Of a DNA stretch of 64,000 nt, positions 32,789 through 41,388 are shown one piece after another (position 1 is the stretch's first letter; each line of letters begins with the position of its first letter). The notes below the pieces were generated by a model that saw only the letters and a list, made by a program, of their open reading frames with translations, was not told the origin of the DNA and ran no database searches. This DNA comes from Saccharopolyspora gregorii (GTDB lineage Bacteria > Actinomycetota > Actinomycetes > Mycobacteriales > Pseudonocardiaceae): positions 2,294,001 to 2,358,000 of the forward strand of contig NZ_CP059556.1 in assembly GCF_024734405.1 (NCBI RefSeq), written 5' to 3'. A program made the position numbers and the translations under genes.

Positions 32789-34147
32789 TCAGCCGAAGGT
32801 CCGCAAGCCGGTGAGGGCGTCCTTGGCGAGGTCCCGCATCCGCACCCCGTTGCGCTTCGCGGCCCGGCGCAACAACGCGCGGAATCCGGGTTTCGGCCGC
32901 GGGTTGTCCACTGCGAACACGGACTCGGCGAAGTCGCACAGCAGGCCGGGATACCGCTGCTGCATCCGCTCGGAGAGCACGAGCCCCGGCGCGTCGCGCA
33001 GTCGCTCGTGGTCGGCGAGCACGAAGGAGCTCCGCAGCGCGGAGCGGTACCCGGCGAGACCGGCCGCCGAGGTGTCGCCGGTGGCGAGCGCGGTGGCCGC
33101 GGCGCGGCCCGCGCACATGCCGGAGCCGAGCGCGAAGTTCACGCCCTCCAGCCAGATCCCCGCCGCCAGGCACATCCCGGCCGCGTCTCCGGCCAGCAGC
33201 AGCCCGTCGGCGATCAGCGGCGGCATCGTCCGGTAGCCGCCTTCGGGGATGAGGTGCGCGGAGTACTCGACGAGTTCGCCGCCGCGCACCAGCGGCGCGA
33301 TCGACGGGTGCCGCTTCAGCTCGGCCAGCAGGTGCTCCGGGCGCACCTTCGCCCGCGCGAGCCCGCGCAGGCCGAGGACGAGGCCGATGCTCACCGATTC
33401 CGCGTTGGTGTAGAGGAATCCGCCGCCGGGCACCTTCCCGGTGCACCCGAGCATCTCCACGTCCACGCCGCCGCTGCCGGTGACGCCGAAGCGCTCGTCG
33501 ATGACCCCGCGCGGCAGCGCCAGCGTCTCCTTCACGCCGAGGGTGGTGTGCGAGGCCTGGTCGCCGCCGAGCAGACCGGCCTGCTTCGCCAGGAACGAGT
33601 TCACCCCGTCGCAGGCCAGCACGACCCGCGCGGTGAGGTCGCCGTCCGGCCGGTCGGTGCGCACCCCGTGCACGGCGCCGTCGGCGGTCCGCAGCAGCGC
33701 CACCACCACCGTGGACGGCACCAGCACCGCCCCGGCCCGCTGCGCGTGCTCGGCGAGCCACGGGTCGAACTCGGCGCGGTGCGTGGTGGCGCCGTTGTGC
33801 GGTGCCCGGCCCCAGTTCTCGTTGCGGAAGTCGACGGTCAGCGAGCGCGCCCCGGACAGCACCATCGTCTGCCTGCGGGTCACCCACCGCTGCACCGGCA
33901 TCTCCTGCTGCCAGCCGGGGATCAGCCCGTCGAGGACGCGTCCGTAGACGACGCCGCCGTAGACGTTCTTCGAACCGGGGAACGGTCCGCGCTCCAGCAG
34001 CGCCACGCTCCGCCCGGCGCGGGCCAGTTCCAGCGCGGCGGCCGATCCGGCCGGTCCGGCGCCGACGACGATGGCGTCGAAGTCGTAGCGCTGCGGCCGC
34101 GGTATCGGCACGGCGGCGGTGGACGGTCCGGCACCCCGGTCAGACAT
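32789..34147 (-). CDS. FixC-type flavoprotein (ETF:quinone oxidoreductase-like)
   Basis: The 452-residue FAD protein has FDAIVVGAGPAGSAAALELA near residue 23, PGSKNVYGGVVYG, LACDGVNSFLAKQAGL and LLLAGDAAGMCLAAGIWLEG. These match the geranylgeranyl-reductase/FixC group that receives electrons from ETF. It overlaps the ETF-alpha gene by 8 bases and is followed by FixX, so ETF, FixC and FixX form one chain, probably delivering electrons from mycofactocin-linked oxidations to the membrane quinone pool. That role is inference from gene order. Confidence 0.87.
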   Translation of the reverse strand: MSDRGAGPSTAAVPIPRPQRYDFDAIVVGAGPAGSAAALELARAGRSVALLERGPFPGSKNVYGGVVYGRVLDGLIPGWQQEMPVQRWVTRRQTMVLSGARSLTVDFRNENWGRAPHNGATTHRAEFDPWLAEHAQRAGAVLVPSTVVVALLRTADGAVHGVRTDRPDGDLTARVVLACDGVNSFLAKQAGLLGGDQASHTTLGVKETLALPRGVIDERFGVTGSGGVDVEMLGCTGKVPGGGFLYTNAESVSIGLVLGLRGLARAKVRPEHLLAELKRHPSIAPLVRGGELVEYSAHLIPEGGYRTMPPLIADGLLLAGDAAGMCLAAGIWLEGVNFALGSGMCAGRAAATALATGDTSAAGLAGYRSALRSSFVLADHERLRDAPGLVLSERMQQRYPGLLCDFAESVFAVDNPRPKPGFRALLRRAAKRNGVRMRDLAKDALTGLRTFG

Positions 34148-35078
34148 GGTGCTCCTCCTCGATCCGGGCGAGCCTGCGCACCAGTTCGGCGAGCAGCCGT
34201 TGCGCGTCGGTGACGAGGCCGAGATCGGCCATCGCGGTCATGGGGCAGCTGGCGTCGGTGTTCACCGACACCACGTGCCCGGATGCGTCGAGCCCGCCGA
34301 GGTGCTGGGCGGCGCCGGACACCCCGAAGGCCAGGTACAGCTCGGGGGACACCACGGCACCGGTGGTGCCGATCTGCCGCTCGGGCGCGGCCCAGCCGGC
34401 GTCGGTGACCACGCGGGTCGCTCCGACGGAGGCACCGAGGGCGGCGGCGAGTTCCTCCAGCAGCGCCACCGATTCCGGCCCGGTCAGGTCCCCGCGGGCG
34501 AGCCCCGCCCCGGCGCCGAGCAACCGGCGCGCCTCGCCGAGCTCGGCGGTCGCCGGATCCGGTTCCAGCACTTCCAGCACCTCCGCGTCCGGAACCGGCG
34601 GGAGCGAAACGTCCACATCGGACACATCGGGGAGTCCGCCCGCAGGCAGCGCCCCGCGCACCCCTGGCACCAGCGACACCACGCAGCGCACCGGGGTGCG
34701 GACGGCCGCGGTGAGCCTGCCGTCCCAGCGCACCAGGTCCGTGCCCGTCGCGTCGGTGCGGGTCGCCCCCGCCAGCAGCGGCCGGTCCAGCGCGGCCGCC
34801 AGCCGGGGCGCGAGGTCCCGGCCGTCCGGCGAACCCGGCAGCACCACCCGCGGCACCTCCGCCAGCAACGGCGCGAGCGCGGCGGCGTACGCGCCCGGCG
34901 CGAAGTTCCCGGTCTCCGCGCACCACGCCCGGCGCAGCGGCGGCAGCTCCGCGACCGCCCGGCGGCAGCCGGAACCGACCAGCACCGCGGCGCCACCGGC
35001 CTCCGCGACCGCCTCGTCCCCGCCCACCGGCGGCACGCCGTCCCGCACGAACAGCACCGCGACCACGTCCCCCTTCAC
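34140..35078 (-). CDS. Electron-transfer flavoprotein, alpha-type subunit
   Basis: The 312-residue protein has the ETF-alpha FAD-binding C-terminal domain: VTDAGWAAPERQIGTTG, SPELYLAFGVSGAAQHLGG and VSVNTDASCPMTAMADLG. The N-terminal domain is more divergent and Ala-rich. It pairs with the beta-type subunit at 31602-32462. GTG 35078 overlaps the stop of the preceding oxidoreductase (GTGA), so the two are translationally coupled. Confidence 0.87.
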   Translation of the reverse strand: MKGDVVAVLFVRDGVPPVGGDEAVAEAGGAAVLVGSGCRRAVAELPPLRRAWCAETGNFAPGAYAAALAPLLAEVPRVVLPGSPDGRDLAPRLAAALDRPLLAGATRTDATGTDLVRWDGRLTAAVRTPVRCVVSLVPGVRGALPAGGLPDVSDVDVSLPPVPDAEVLEVLEPDPATAELGEARRLLGAGAGLARGDLTGPESVALLEELAAALGASVGATRVVTDAGWAAPERQIGTTGAVVSPELYLAFGVSGAAQHLGGLDASGHVVSVNTDASCPMTAMADLGLVTDAQRLLAELVRRLARIEEEHHV

Positions 35079-37039
35079 AGCGCCACCGCCGCCCGATGTC
35101 CTTCCAGCACCGCCGCGTGCGCCCGCCGCGGCGCCACGCAGTCACCGACCCGGTGGACGGGCAGCTCGCCGGAAGCGGACAGCTCCAGCCACAGCTCCTC
35201 TTCGGGCTCCTGGTGCGTCGCGCACACCACCCAGTCGAACACCTCCGTGCCGCTCGCGCCGGTGGTGTGCTTGAGCAGCTGCACCCGCACCCGGCCGTCG
35301 TCCGCGGCGGAGGCGTCGAGCACCACCTCGTCGGTGGTCTGCTCGATGCTCTTGGCGGCGGCGCGCACCGCGAACGACTCCAGGTCCAGCGTGATGCCGA
35401 GGTCCTGGCCGACGACCATCCCGGGGGTGCTGATCCGCACCGCGCAGCCCCGGTCCGCGAGCAGCTCGGCCACCGAGCTCGCCTGGTGGAACCCGAGCTC
35501 GTCCACCACCAGCACCTGCCCGGACGGCGCCGCGCGTCCCTCCAGCACGTCCCGCACGTCCACCACGCGCGCCAGGTCGCCGGCCCAGTGCGGGCGCTGC
35601 GGCCGCGCGCCCGTCGCCAGGACCACCACGTCGGGTCGCCGCGCGCGCAGCGACTCGGCGGTGGCGTGCTCCCCGGTGCGGACCTCGACGCCGTACCGGC
35701 GGCACTCGGCGAGCGAATTCCGCACCACGTCGAGGAATTCGGCGCGCTGCGGCACGCTCGCCGCCACCGCGACCTGCCCGCCGGTGGTGGCGCGGCGCTC
35801 CAGCAGCGTCACCCGGTGCCCGCGCTGCGCGGCCGTCGCCGCGGCCTGCAACCCGCCCGGACCACCGCCGACGACCACGACCCGCTTCGCGGCGCGAGGT
35901 GACGGCAGCGGCACGGATTCCTTGCCGGTGCGGGGGTTCTCGATGCAGCCGAGCCAGCGGTTCAGGCCCATCCGGCCCACGCACTCCTGGTTGCAGGACA
36001 GGCAGGTGCGGATGTCGGCGGCGTGCCCGGAGCGCGCCTTGGCGGCGAATTCCGCGTCGGCGATCTGGCCGCGCACCACGCCGATCAGGTCCGCGTGCCC
36101 GTCGGCCAGCGCGCGGTCGGCCTGCACCGGGTCCTTGAACCGGCCCACCCCGACCACCGGCAGCTCCACCGCCTTGCGCAGCGCGCTCGGGATGAACAGG
36201 GCGTAGCCGGGCGGCACGCTCATCGACGCCTCGATCATGTGCAGCGTGGCGGTGGCGACCCCGATCGAGGTGTTCACGTAGTCCACGGCGCCGGTCGCCT
36301 CGACCAGCCGCGCCACCGCCACCGTCTCGTCGATGGTGGTGCCGCCGTCGATGAGCTCGTCGCCGCACAACCGCACGCCCAGCGCCAGATCGGGGCCGAT
36401 CACCTCCCGCACCGCCGCGACCAGCCGCAGCAGCAGCCGCGCCCGGTTCGGCAGCGCGCCGCCGTACTCGTCGGTGCGCGCGTTCGTCGCCGGGGACAGG
36501 AAACCGCGCACGATCGACGAGTGCGAGCACTGCAGCTCCACGCCGTCGAAGCCGCCGTCCCGGCAGTGCCGCGCCACGGTCGCGTACCCGGCGACGACCT
36601 CGTCGATCTCGGCGTGGTCCACGGCCTTCGGCACTTCGCGGAACAGCGGGTCCGGCACCGGCGACGGCGCCCACACCGGCAGCCGCGAGTACATCCCGGA
36701 CGCCTGCCCGCCGTTGTGGTTGAGCTGGGCGAAGATCGGCACCCCGTGCGCGTGCACCGCCTCGGTGATCCGCCGGTAGCCGGGCACGACCTCGGGGTGG
36801 AAGCCGTGGATCAGTTTCTCGTACGGCCAGTCGGTGGGGTGGGTGGAGTGCTCCTCGGTGATGATCAGCCCGGCGCCGCCCGCGGCCCGCGCCGCGTAGT
36901 AGGCGGCGTGCTGCTCGGTCGGCAGCCCGCCCTCGGCGTAGTTCGTCAGGTGCGCGGAGAACACGATGCGGTTCGCGACGGTGACCGGTCCGAGCCGCAG
37001 CGGCCGGAACAGGTGCCGGTAGCGGCCGGTGGCGCTCAT
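35075..37039 (-). CDS. Mycofactocin-system FadH/OYE-family oxidoreductase (first of two)
   Basis: The 654-residue fusion has an N-terminal FMN TIM barrel (FRPLRLGPVTVANRIVFSAH; GFDGVELQCSHSSIVRGFLSP), a 4Fe-4S Cys cluster (CLSCNQECVGR...GC) and a C-terminal FAD/NAD domain (RVVVVGGGPGGLQAAATAAQRG). This is the architecture of 2,4-dienoyl-CoA reductase and trimethylamine dehydrogenase. Two such proteins recur in a subset of mycofactocin clusters. ATG 37039 overlaps the preceding gene by ATGA. Physiological substrate unknown. Confidence 0.88.
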   Translation of the reverse strand: MSATGRYRHLFRPLRLGPVTVANRIVFSAHLTNYAEGGLPTEQHAAYYAARAAGGAGLIITEEHSTHPTDWPYEKLIHGFHPEVVPGYRRITEAVHAHGVPIFAQLNHNGGQASGMYSRLPVWAPSPVPDPLFREVPKAVDHAEIDEVVAGYATVARHCRDGGFDGVELQCSHSSIVRGFLSPATNARTDEYGGALPNRARLLLRLVAAVREVIGPDLALGVRLCGDELIDGGTTIDETVAVARLVEATGAVDYVNTSIGVATATLHMIEASMSVPPGYALFIPSALRKAVELPVVGVGRFKDPVQADRALADGHADLIGVVRGQIADAEFAAKARSGHAADIRTCLSCNQECVGRMGLNRWLGCIENPRTGKESVPLPSPRAAKRVVVVGGGPGGLQAAATAAQRGHRVTLLERRATTGGQVAVAASVPQRAEFLDVVRNSLAECRRYGVEVRTGEHATAESLRARRPDVVVLATGARPQRPHWAGDLARVVDVRDVLEGRAAPSGQVLVVDELGFHQASSVAELLADRGCAVRISTPGMVVGQDLGITLDLESFAVRAAAKSIEQTTDEVVLDASAADDGRVRVQLLKHTTGASGTEVFDWVVCATHQEPEEELWLELSASGELPVHRVGDCVAPRRAHAAVLEGHRAAVAL

Positions 37040-38970
37040 GCCGTCACCGCCAGGTCGCGGGAGAGGGCGAGCGCGGCGCGGCGCCCCTCCCGGATGGCCT
37101 CGTGCGCGGTGCGCGGCGCCACCCGGTCGCCGACGGTCGTGCCGAAGTCCGGCGGCGGAGCGGGGTCGGGCAGCCGGTGCCCGCAGTGCACGACGAGCTC
37201 GGCGGGCAGGGTCCGTTCGGCGCCGGTGAACACGTCGGCCAGCCGCACTTCGCCGGGCCGCACCGCGCGCAGCAGGCTGCGCTTGGCGAGCACCACCCCG
37301 GCGCGCTGCAACCGGGCGTTCGCGTCCGCCAGGTCGCCGGTGCGGGCCAGCTGGGTGCCGATCACCTGGTCCTGGCTGATGATCGAGACCTCCCGCCCGG
37401 TGGCGGCGAGCAGTTCGGCGACCGCGACCCCGGTGGCGTCGCCGACCGGGTCGAACACGGCGACCGGGCCGTCCGGCAGCACCTCGTCGAGCCGCTCGTC
37501 GCGGACCGCGCGCAGCAGGCCGGCGGCCTCCAGCACCGGTCCGGCGCTCGCGTAGTGCCGCGGCCCGGGTGCGGAACCCGTTGCGGCGACGAGGAATTCC
37601 CCCGGTTCGGGTCGGGCGTCCGCGCCGGTGGTAATCGGGACGCCGAGCTCCCGGACTTCCGCGACGAGCCAGTCGACCAGCGCGCCGAGCCGCGCCCGGC
37701 CGGGCAGCAGCGCCGCGAGCGCCAGCATCCCGCCGAGCCGGTCGGTGCGCTCCACCAGCCGCACCGGGTGCCCGCGCAGCGCCAGCACCCGCGCGGCCTC
37801 CAGCCCGGCAGGCCCGCCACCGGCCACCAGCACCGGTCGTCCGTTCCCGCTCCCGTCCGGGGCCGGGTCCGTGGTCTCGTGCCCGGTGCGCGGCTCGCCG
37901 AGGCAGCTCACCAGCGGGTTGCGGTCGTCGCGCACCCGGCACTGCTGGTTGGTGAGCGCGCACGGCCGGATCCGGCGCCCCGCCCGGACCTTCCGCACCA
38001 GGGCCGGGTCGGCGAGCTGCGCGCGCGTCATCTCCACCAGGTCCGCCGTCCCGTCGTCCAGCGCGGCCTGCGCCTGCGCCGGATCGACCACGGACCCCTG
38101 CAACACCACCGGAGCCGCCCCGGCCACGGCCTCGCGCACCGCGCGGCACAGCTCGCGGTTGAACCCGGGTTCCGCGTGCGCGTCGGGCGTGGTCGCGGCG
38201 GTGCCCATCGCGGAACCGCGCACCACGGCCAGGTAGTCCACCTCGGGGGCGAGCGCGGCGGCGAGCTCGGCGCCCTGCTCCGGGGTGATGCCGGCCCACG
38301 GCGCGAGCTCGTCGCAGGACAGCCGCAGGCCCAGCACCCGGCCGGCGCCGAGCTCGGCGCGCACCGCGGCGAGCACTTCCCGCAGCAGCCGGGACCGGTC
38401 GGTGCCGTACTCGTCGGCGCGCTGGTTCGTCAGGCCGGACAAGAACTGGCGCAGCAGCGAGAACTGCCCGGCGCCGATCTCCACACCGTCCACATCGGAC
38501 TCGACGGCGATCCGGGCGGCGGTGGCGAAACCCCCGACGAGAGAACGGATCTCGCGGTTCTCCACCGCCATCGGCAGTTCCCGGCTCGCCACGTCCGCGA
38601 CCCGCGACGGCGCCCACAGCGCCGACTGCGACCGCGCCGACGAACCCTGCGAGCCCGCGTGCCCGAGGCCCGCCAGCACCAGCGTCCCGTGCGGACGGCA
38701 GGCCGCCACGACCGCCGCCCAGCCCGGACCGCACTCGGCGGCCAGCGGGGCGCGCTCGTAGGGCCAGTCCGAGCCGTGCGCGCTCGCGACCTCGGTGACC
38801 ACGACTCCGGCGCCGCCCGCGGCCCGCTCGGCGTAGTGGACGGCGTGGGCGCCGGACAGCGCGCGCCCGTCGCCGAGGTTCGTCTCGTGCGGCCCGAACA
38901 GCACCCGGGACGGCGCCGCGCGCCCGGCGAGCCGCACCGGCTCGGTGAGCCCGACCGCAGATCCGCTCAT
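37036..38970 (-). CDS. Mycofactocin-system FadH/OYE-family oxidoreductase (second, more divergent)
   Basis: The 644-residue protein has the same three-part plan as its neighbour: FMN barrel (PSRVLFGPHETNLGDGRALS; DVDGVEIGAGQFSLLRQFLSG), Fe-S motif (CALTNQQCRVRDDRNPLVSC) and FAD/NAD domain (VLVAGGGPAGLEAARVLALRG). The active-site stretches differ from the neighbour (IGAGQFS instead of LQCSHSS; LGHAG instead of LNHNG), so the two are likely partners with distinct roles rather than duplicates. It follows mftC by 64 bases. Confidence 0.86.
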   Translation of the reverse strand: MSGSAVGLTEPVRLAGRAAPSRVLFGPHETNLGDGRALSGAHAVHYAERAAGGAGVVVTEVASAHGSDWPYERAPLAAECGPGWAAVVAACRPHGTLVLAGLGHAGSQGSSARSQSALWAPSRVADVASRELPMAVENREIRSLVGGFATAARIAVESDVDGVEIGAGQFSLLRQFLSGLTNQRADEYGTDRSRLLREVLAAVRAELGAGRVLGLRLSCDELAPWAGITPEQGAELAAALAPEVDYLAVVRGSAMGTAATTPDAHAEPGFNRELCRAVREAVAGAAPVVLQGSVVDPAQAQAALDDGTADLVEMTRAQLADPALVRKVRAGRRIRPCALTNQQCRVRDDRNPLVSCLGEPRTGHETTDPAPDGSGNGRPVLVAGGGPAGLEAARVLALRGHPVRLVERTDRLGGMLALAALLPGRARLGALVDWLVAEVRELGVPITTGADARPEPGEFLVAATGSAPGPRHYASAGPVLEAAGLLRAVRDERLDEVLPDGPVAVFDPVGDATGVAVAELLAATGREVSIISQDQVIGTQLARTGDLADANARLQRAGVVLAKRSLLRAVRPGEVRLADVFTGAERTLPAELVVHCGHRLPDPAPPPDFGTTVGDRVAPRTAHEAIREGRRAALALSRDLAVTA

Positions 38971-39034
38971 GTGGTGGGAGCCTTCCGTGGGAAGCGGGTG
39001 ACCGGACCCGCCGGGTTCGTCCGGGCCGCTCGGG

Positions 39035-40237
39035 TCAGGGGCGGAAACCGGCGAGGGGACTGGTGTCGCAGGCCCGGTCCGGCACCGGCTGCTCGTCCGG
39101 CGGGCCCCAGCCGATGCCGACCGCGACCGGTTCCGGCCGCCGCCGGGGCGCGGTGCGGTGCGAGTGGTCCTTGTCCGGTTTCGGCACCGCGGTCCCGACC
39201 CCGGCCAGCGCGCGTTCCCCGTTGCCCAGCACGCATTCCGGGTCCGGCCCGTCCAGCGGCAGGCCGGTGAAGAACTTCGCCGCCATGCACCCGCCCTGGC
39301 ACGCGTCGTAGGCGGTGCAGGACGTGCACGCGCCGCCGGCCTGCGGCGCGCGCAACCGCTCGAACAACTCCGATTCCCGCCACACCGCCCCGAATCCGCC
39401 CTCGTCGCGCACGTTGCCCGCGAGGAACTCGGAGTGGATCGCGAACGGGCAGGCGTAGACGTCGCCGATCGGGTCGATCAGGCACACCACGCGGCCCGCG
39501 CCGCACAGGTTCAGCCCCGGCAGCGGCGTGGAGCCGAGCGCGTTGAGGTGGAAGAACGAATCTCCGGTGAGCACGCCCTCGCCGTGCGCGATGAGCCAGT
39601 CGTAGATCTCCCGCTGCTGCCCGGCGGTCGGGTGCAGCTCGTCCCACACGTCGGCGCCGCGCCCGGACGGCCGCAGCCGGGTGAGGCGCAGCTGCGCGCC
39701 GTGCTCGTCCGCGATCTCCTTGAACCGGTCCAGCTGATCGACGTTCTCCCTGGTCAGCACGACGCTGATCTTGAAGTCGCGGAACCCGGCATCGCGCAGG
39801 TTGCGCATCGCCGCCATCGCCGTGTCGTAGGAGCCCGTCCCGCGCACCCGGTCGTTGACCTCCGCGGTCGCCCCGTCGAGGGACAGCTGCACGTCCACGT
39901 AGTCGGTGCCCGCCAGCCACCGCGCCCGCTCCGGCGTCAACCGCACCCCGTTCGTGGAGAACTTGACCCCCACCTGCTGATCCACGGCGTACTCGACGAG
40001 TTCCCAGAAGTCGGCGCGCACGGTCGGCTCGCCGCCGCCGATGTTCACGTAGAACACCTGCATCCGCTGCAGCTCGTCGAGGACGGCCTTGCACTCCGCG
40101 GTGGACAGCTCGCGCGGGTCGCGCCGCCCGGACGCGGACAGGCAGTGCACGCAGGACAGGTTGCACGCGTAGGTGAGTTCCCAGGTGAGGCAGATGGGGG
40201 AGTCCAGGCCGTGCTGGAAGTGCTCGACAAGCCGCAT
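39035..40237 (-). CDS. mftC: Mycofactocin radical SAM maturase
   Basis: The 400-residue enzyme has the radical SAM motif C25-x3-C29-x2-C32 (ACNLSCVHC), the GGEP motif (NIGGGEPTVRADF) and a C-terminal SPASM-type Cys cluster (CTSCTAYDACQGGC plus CGAGRVVC and CPFA) for auxiliary Fe-S centres. It decarboxylates and crosslinks the C-terminal Val-Tyr of MftA, with MftB as peptide chaperone. It lies directly after mftB. The C-terminal 60 residues beyond SPASM are longer than the core and of unknown use. Confidence 0.95.
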   Translation of the reverse strand: MRLVEHFQHGLDSPICLTWELTYACNLSCVHCLSASGRRDPRELSTAECKAVLDELQRMQVFYVNIGGGEPTVRADFWELVEYAVDQQVGVKFSTNGVRLTPERARWLAGTDYVDVQLSLDGATAEVNDRVRGTGSYDTAMAAMRNLRDAGFRDFKISVVLTRENVDQLDRFKEIADEHGAQLRLTRLRPSGRGADVWDELHPTAGQQREIYDWLIAHGEGVLTGDSFFHLNALGSTPLPGLNLCGAGRVVCLIDPIGDVYACPFAIHSEFLAGNVRDEGGFGAVWRESELFERLRAPQAGGACTSCTAYDACQGGCMAAKFFTGLPLDGPDPECVLGNGERALAGVGTAVPKPDKDHSHRTAPRRRPEPVAVGIGWGPPDEQPVPDRACDTSPLAGFRP

Positions 40238-40259
40238 GTGCGCCTCCTCGCGGGGCGGT

Positions 40260-40565
40260 TCAGTCGCGGGGCCGGATGGTGCCCGCCTCGCGCAGTCCGG
40301 CGAGGGCGGTCAGGTAGCGCGGGTGCTGCTCGGCGGGCACGCCGGCGGCGGTGAGCGCGGCGTGCACGTCCGGCTGGTGCTCCAGTTCGCGGACCACGGC
40401 GACGAGTTCCGGCGTCTTCAGGAACGACAGCCGCCGCGTGGTGAAGTCGTAGACGAGCGCCCCGAAGCGCTCCGGGCGCAGCGAGACGGTCGGGCTCAGC
40501 CGGTGCGGGCGGCCGGGGTCGAACCCGGCCGCCCCGCCCGGTTCAGTAGACGCCGCACATGCCAT
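40260..40565 (-). CDS. mftB: Mycofactocin precursor-binding chaperone (PqqD-like)
   Basis: The protein shows the MftB pattern: HRLSPTVSLRPERFGALVYDFTTRR (from which only a portion is quoted elsewhere), SFLKTPELVAVVREL and YLTALAGLREAGTI. It binds the MftA leader and presents it to MftC. The only in-frame start is ATG 40565, which lies inside the last codons of mftA in another frame, giving 101 residues with an unusual 16-residue head. Overlap with mftA is 23 bases, so translation is probably coupled. Confidence 0.92.
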   Translation of the reverse strand: MACAASTEPGGAAGFDPGRPHRLSPTVSLRPERFGALVYDFTTRRLSFLKTPELVAVVRELEHQPDVHAALTAAGVPAEQHPRYLTALAGLREAGTIRPRD

Positions 40566-40650
40566 CGATCGACACTTCCTCGACGAGCAGGTCGTCCTCC
40601 ACCCCGTCGGCCGGGGCGGTGCCGGTCGCGTCGTGCTGGGATTCGCTCAT
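40543..40650 (-). CDS. mftA: Mycofactocin precursor peptide
   Basis: The 35-residue peptide starts MSESQHDATG and ends VEEVSIDGMCGVY before TGA. The C-terminal I-D-G-M-C-G-V-Y is the diagnostic end of MftA; its final Val-Tyr becomes the redox core of mycofactocin. An acidic stretch (VEDDLLVEE) precedes it. It is the first gene of the operon, divergent from mftR. Confidence 0.97.
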   Translation of the reverse strand: MSESQHDATGTAPADGVEDDLLVEEVSIDGMCGVY

Positions 40651-40680
40651 GGGATGCTTCCTCCCGATCACTCACTGCGA

Positions 40681-40696
40681 TGTGGTGGCCGCCACA
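40681..40696. promoter_or_regulatory. Candidate MftR operator
   Basis: TGTGGTGG and CCGCCACA match as an inverted repeat at 7 of 8 positions, midway between the divergent mftA and mftR genes. A TetR-type repressor controlling both transcripts would be expected to bind here. This is inferred from symmetry and position only. Confidence 0.5.
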
Positions 40697-40731
40697 CGAT
40701 ATGGGCACCCGGTGTCACAATGGAAGAGGCG

Positions 40732-41343
40732 ATGACCGGACCGACCCGCGACCACACTTCCGGACCAACGACGGGGCCCGGCCGGCGGCGCACGACCAGC
40801 CCCGCCGAACTCGAACGCGTCGCCTTCGCGCTGTTCGACTCGGACGGCTTCGACCGCACCACCGTGGAGCGCATCGCGCGGGCCGCCGGCATCGGTCGGC
40901 GCACCTTCTTCCGCTACTTCGACTCGAAGAACGACGTGGTGTGGGGCGCGTTCACCGAACGGCTCGACGTGATGCGGGAGCGGTTCCGCGCCCGGCCCGC
41001 GGACGAGCCGCCGCTGGCGGCGATCCGCGCGGTCGTCGTCGAGTTCAACCGGGTCGATCCGGCCGAGACGGCGCGGCACCGCCGCCGCCTCGAACTGATC
41101 CTGCGGGTGCCCGCGCTGCAGGCGCACTCGACGTTGCGCTACGCCGACTGGCGCGCCGTCGTCGCCGAGTTCGCCGCCGACCGCCTCGGCGAACCGGTCA
41201 GCGCGCTGCGCCCGCAGGTCATCGCGCACTCCACCCTCGGCGCGGCGCTCGCGGCCTACGAGCACTGGCTCTCGACGCCGAGGGTCGACCTGTGCGCGGT
41301 CCTGGACGACGCCCTCCGCGACCTGTCCCGCGGCTTCGCCTGA
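40732..41343 (+). CDS. mftR: TetR-family mycofactocin regulator
   Basis: The 203-residue protein has an N-terminal TetR helix-turn-helix (AELERVAFALFDSDGFDRTT, then IARAAGIGRRTFFRYFDSKND) and a helical ligand domain. MftR proteins repress mft genes and may release them on binding long-chain acyl-CoA. It is divergent from mftA, the usual position. I prefer ATG 40732 (GGAAGAGG just upstream) over the ATG four codons earlier. Confidence 0.9.
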   Translation: MTGPTRDHTSGPTTGPGRRRTTSPAELERVAFALFDSDGFDRTTVERIARAAGIGRRTFFRYFDSKNDVVWGAFTERLDVMRERFRARPADEPPLAAIRAVVVEFNRVDPAETARHRRRLELILRVPALQAHSTLRYADWRAVVAEFAADRLGEPVSALRPQVIAHSTLGAALAAYEHWLSTPRVDLCAVLDDALRDLSRGFA

Positions 41344-41388
41344 CCGCGCCGCGCCCGGCTTCGGGGCGAGCGCCGCCGCGTGGTCGGG

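Noticed and set aside
37040-38734. Upstream in-frame extension of the first OYE-type gene giving a 1219-residue protein
   Set aside because: The extra part is Arg/Gly-rich, antisense-like and overlaps the neighbouring OYE gene in another frame. The real start is ATG 37039 with an ATGA overlap.
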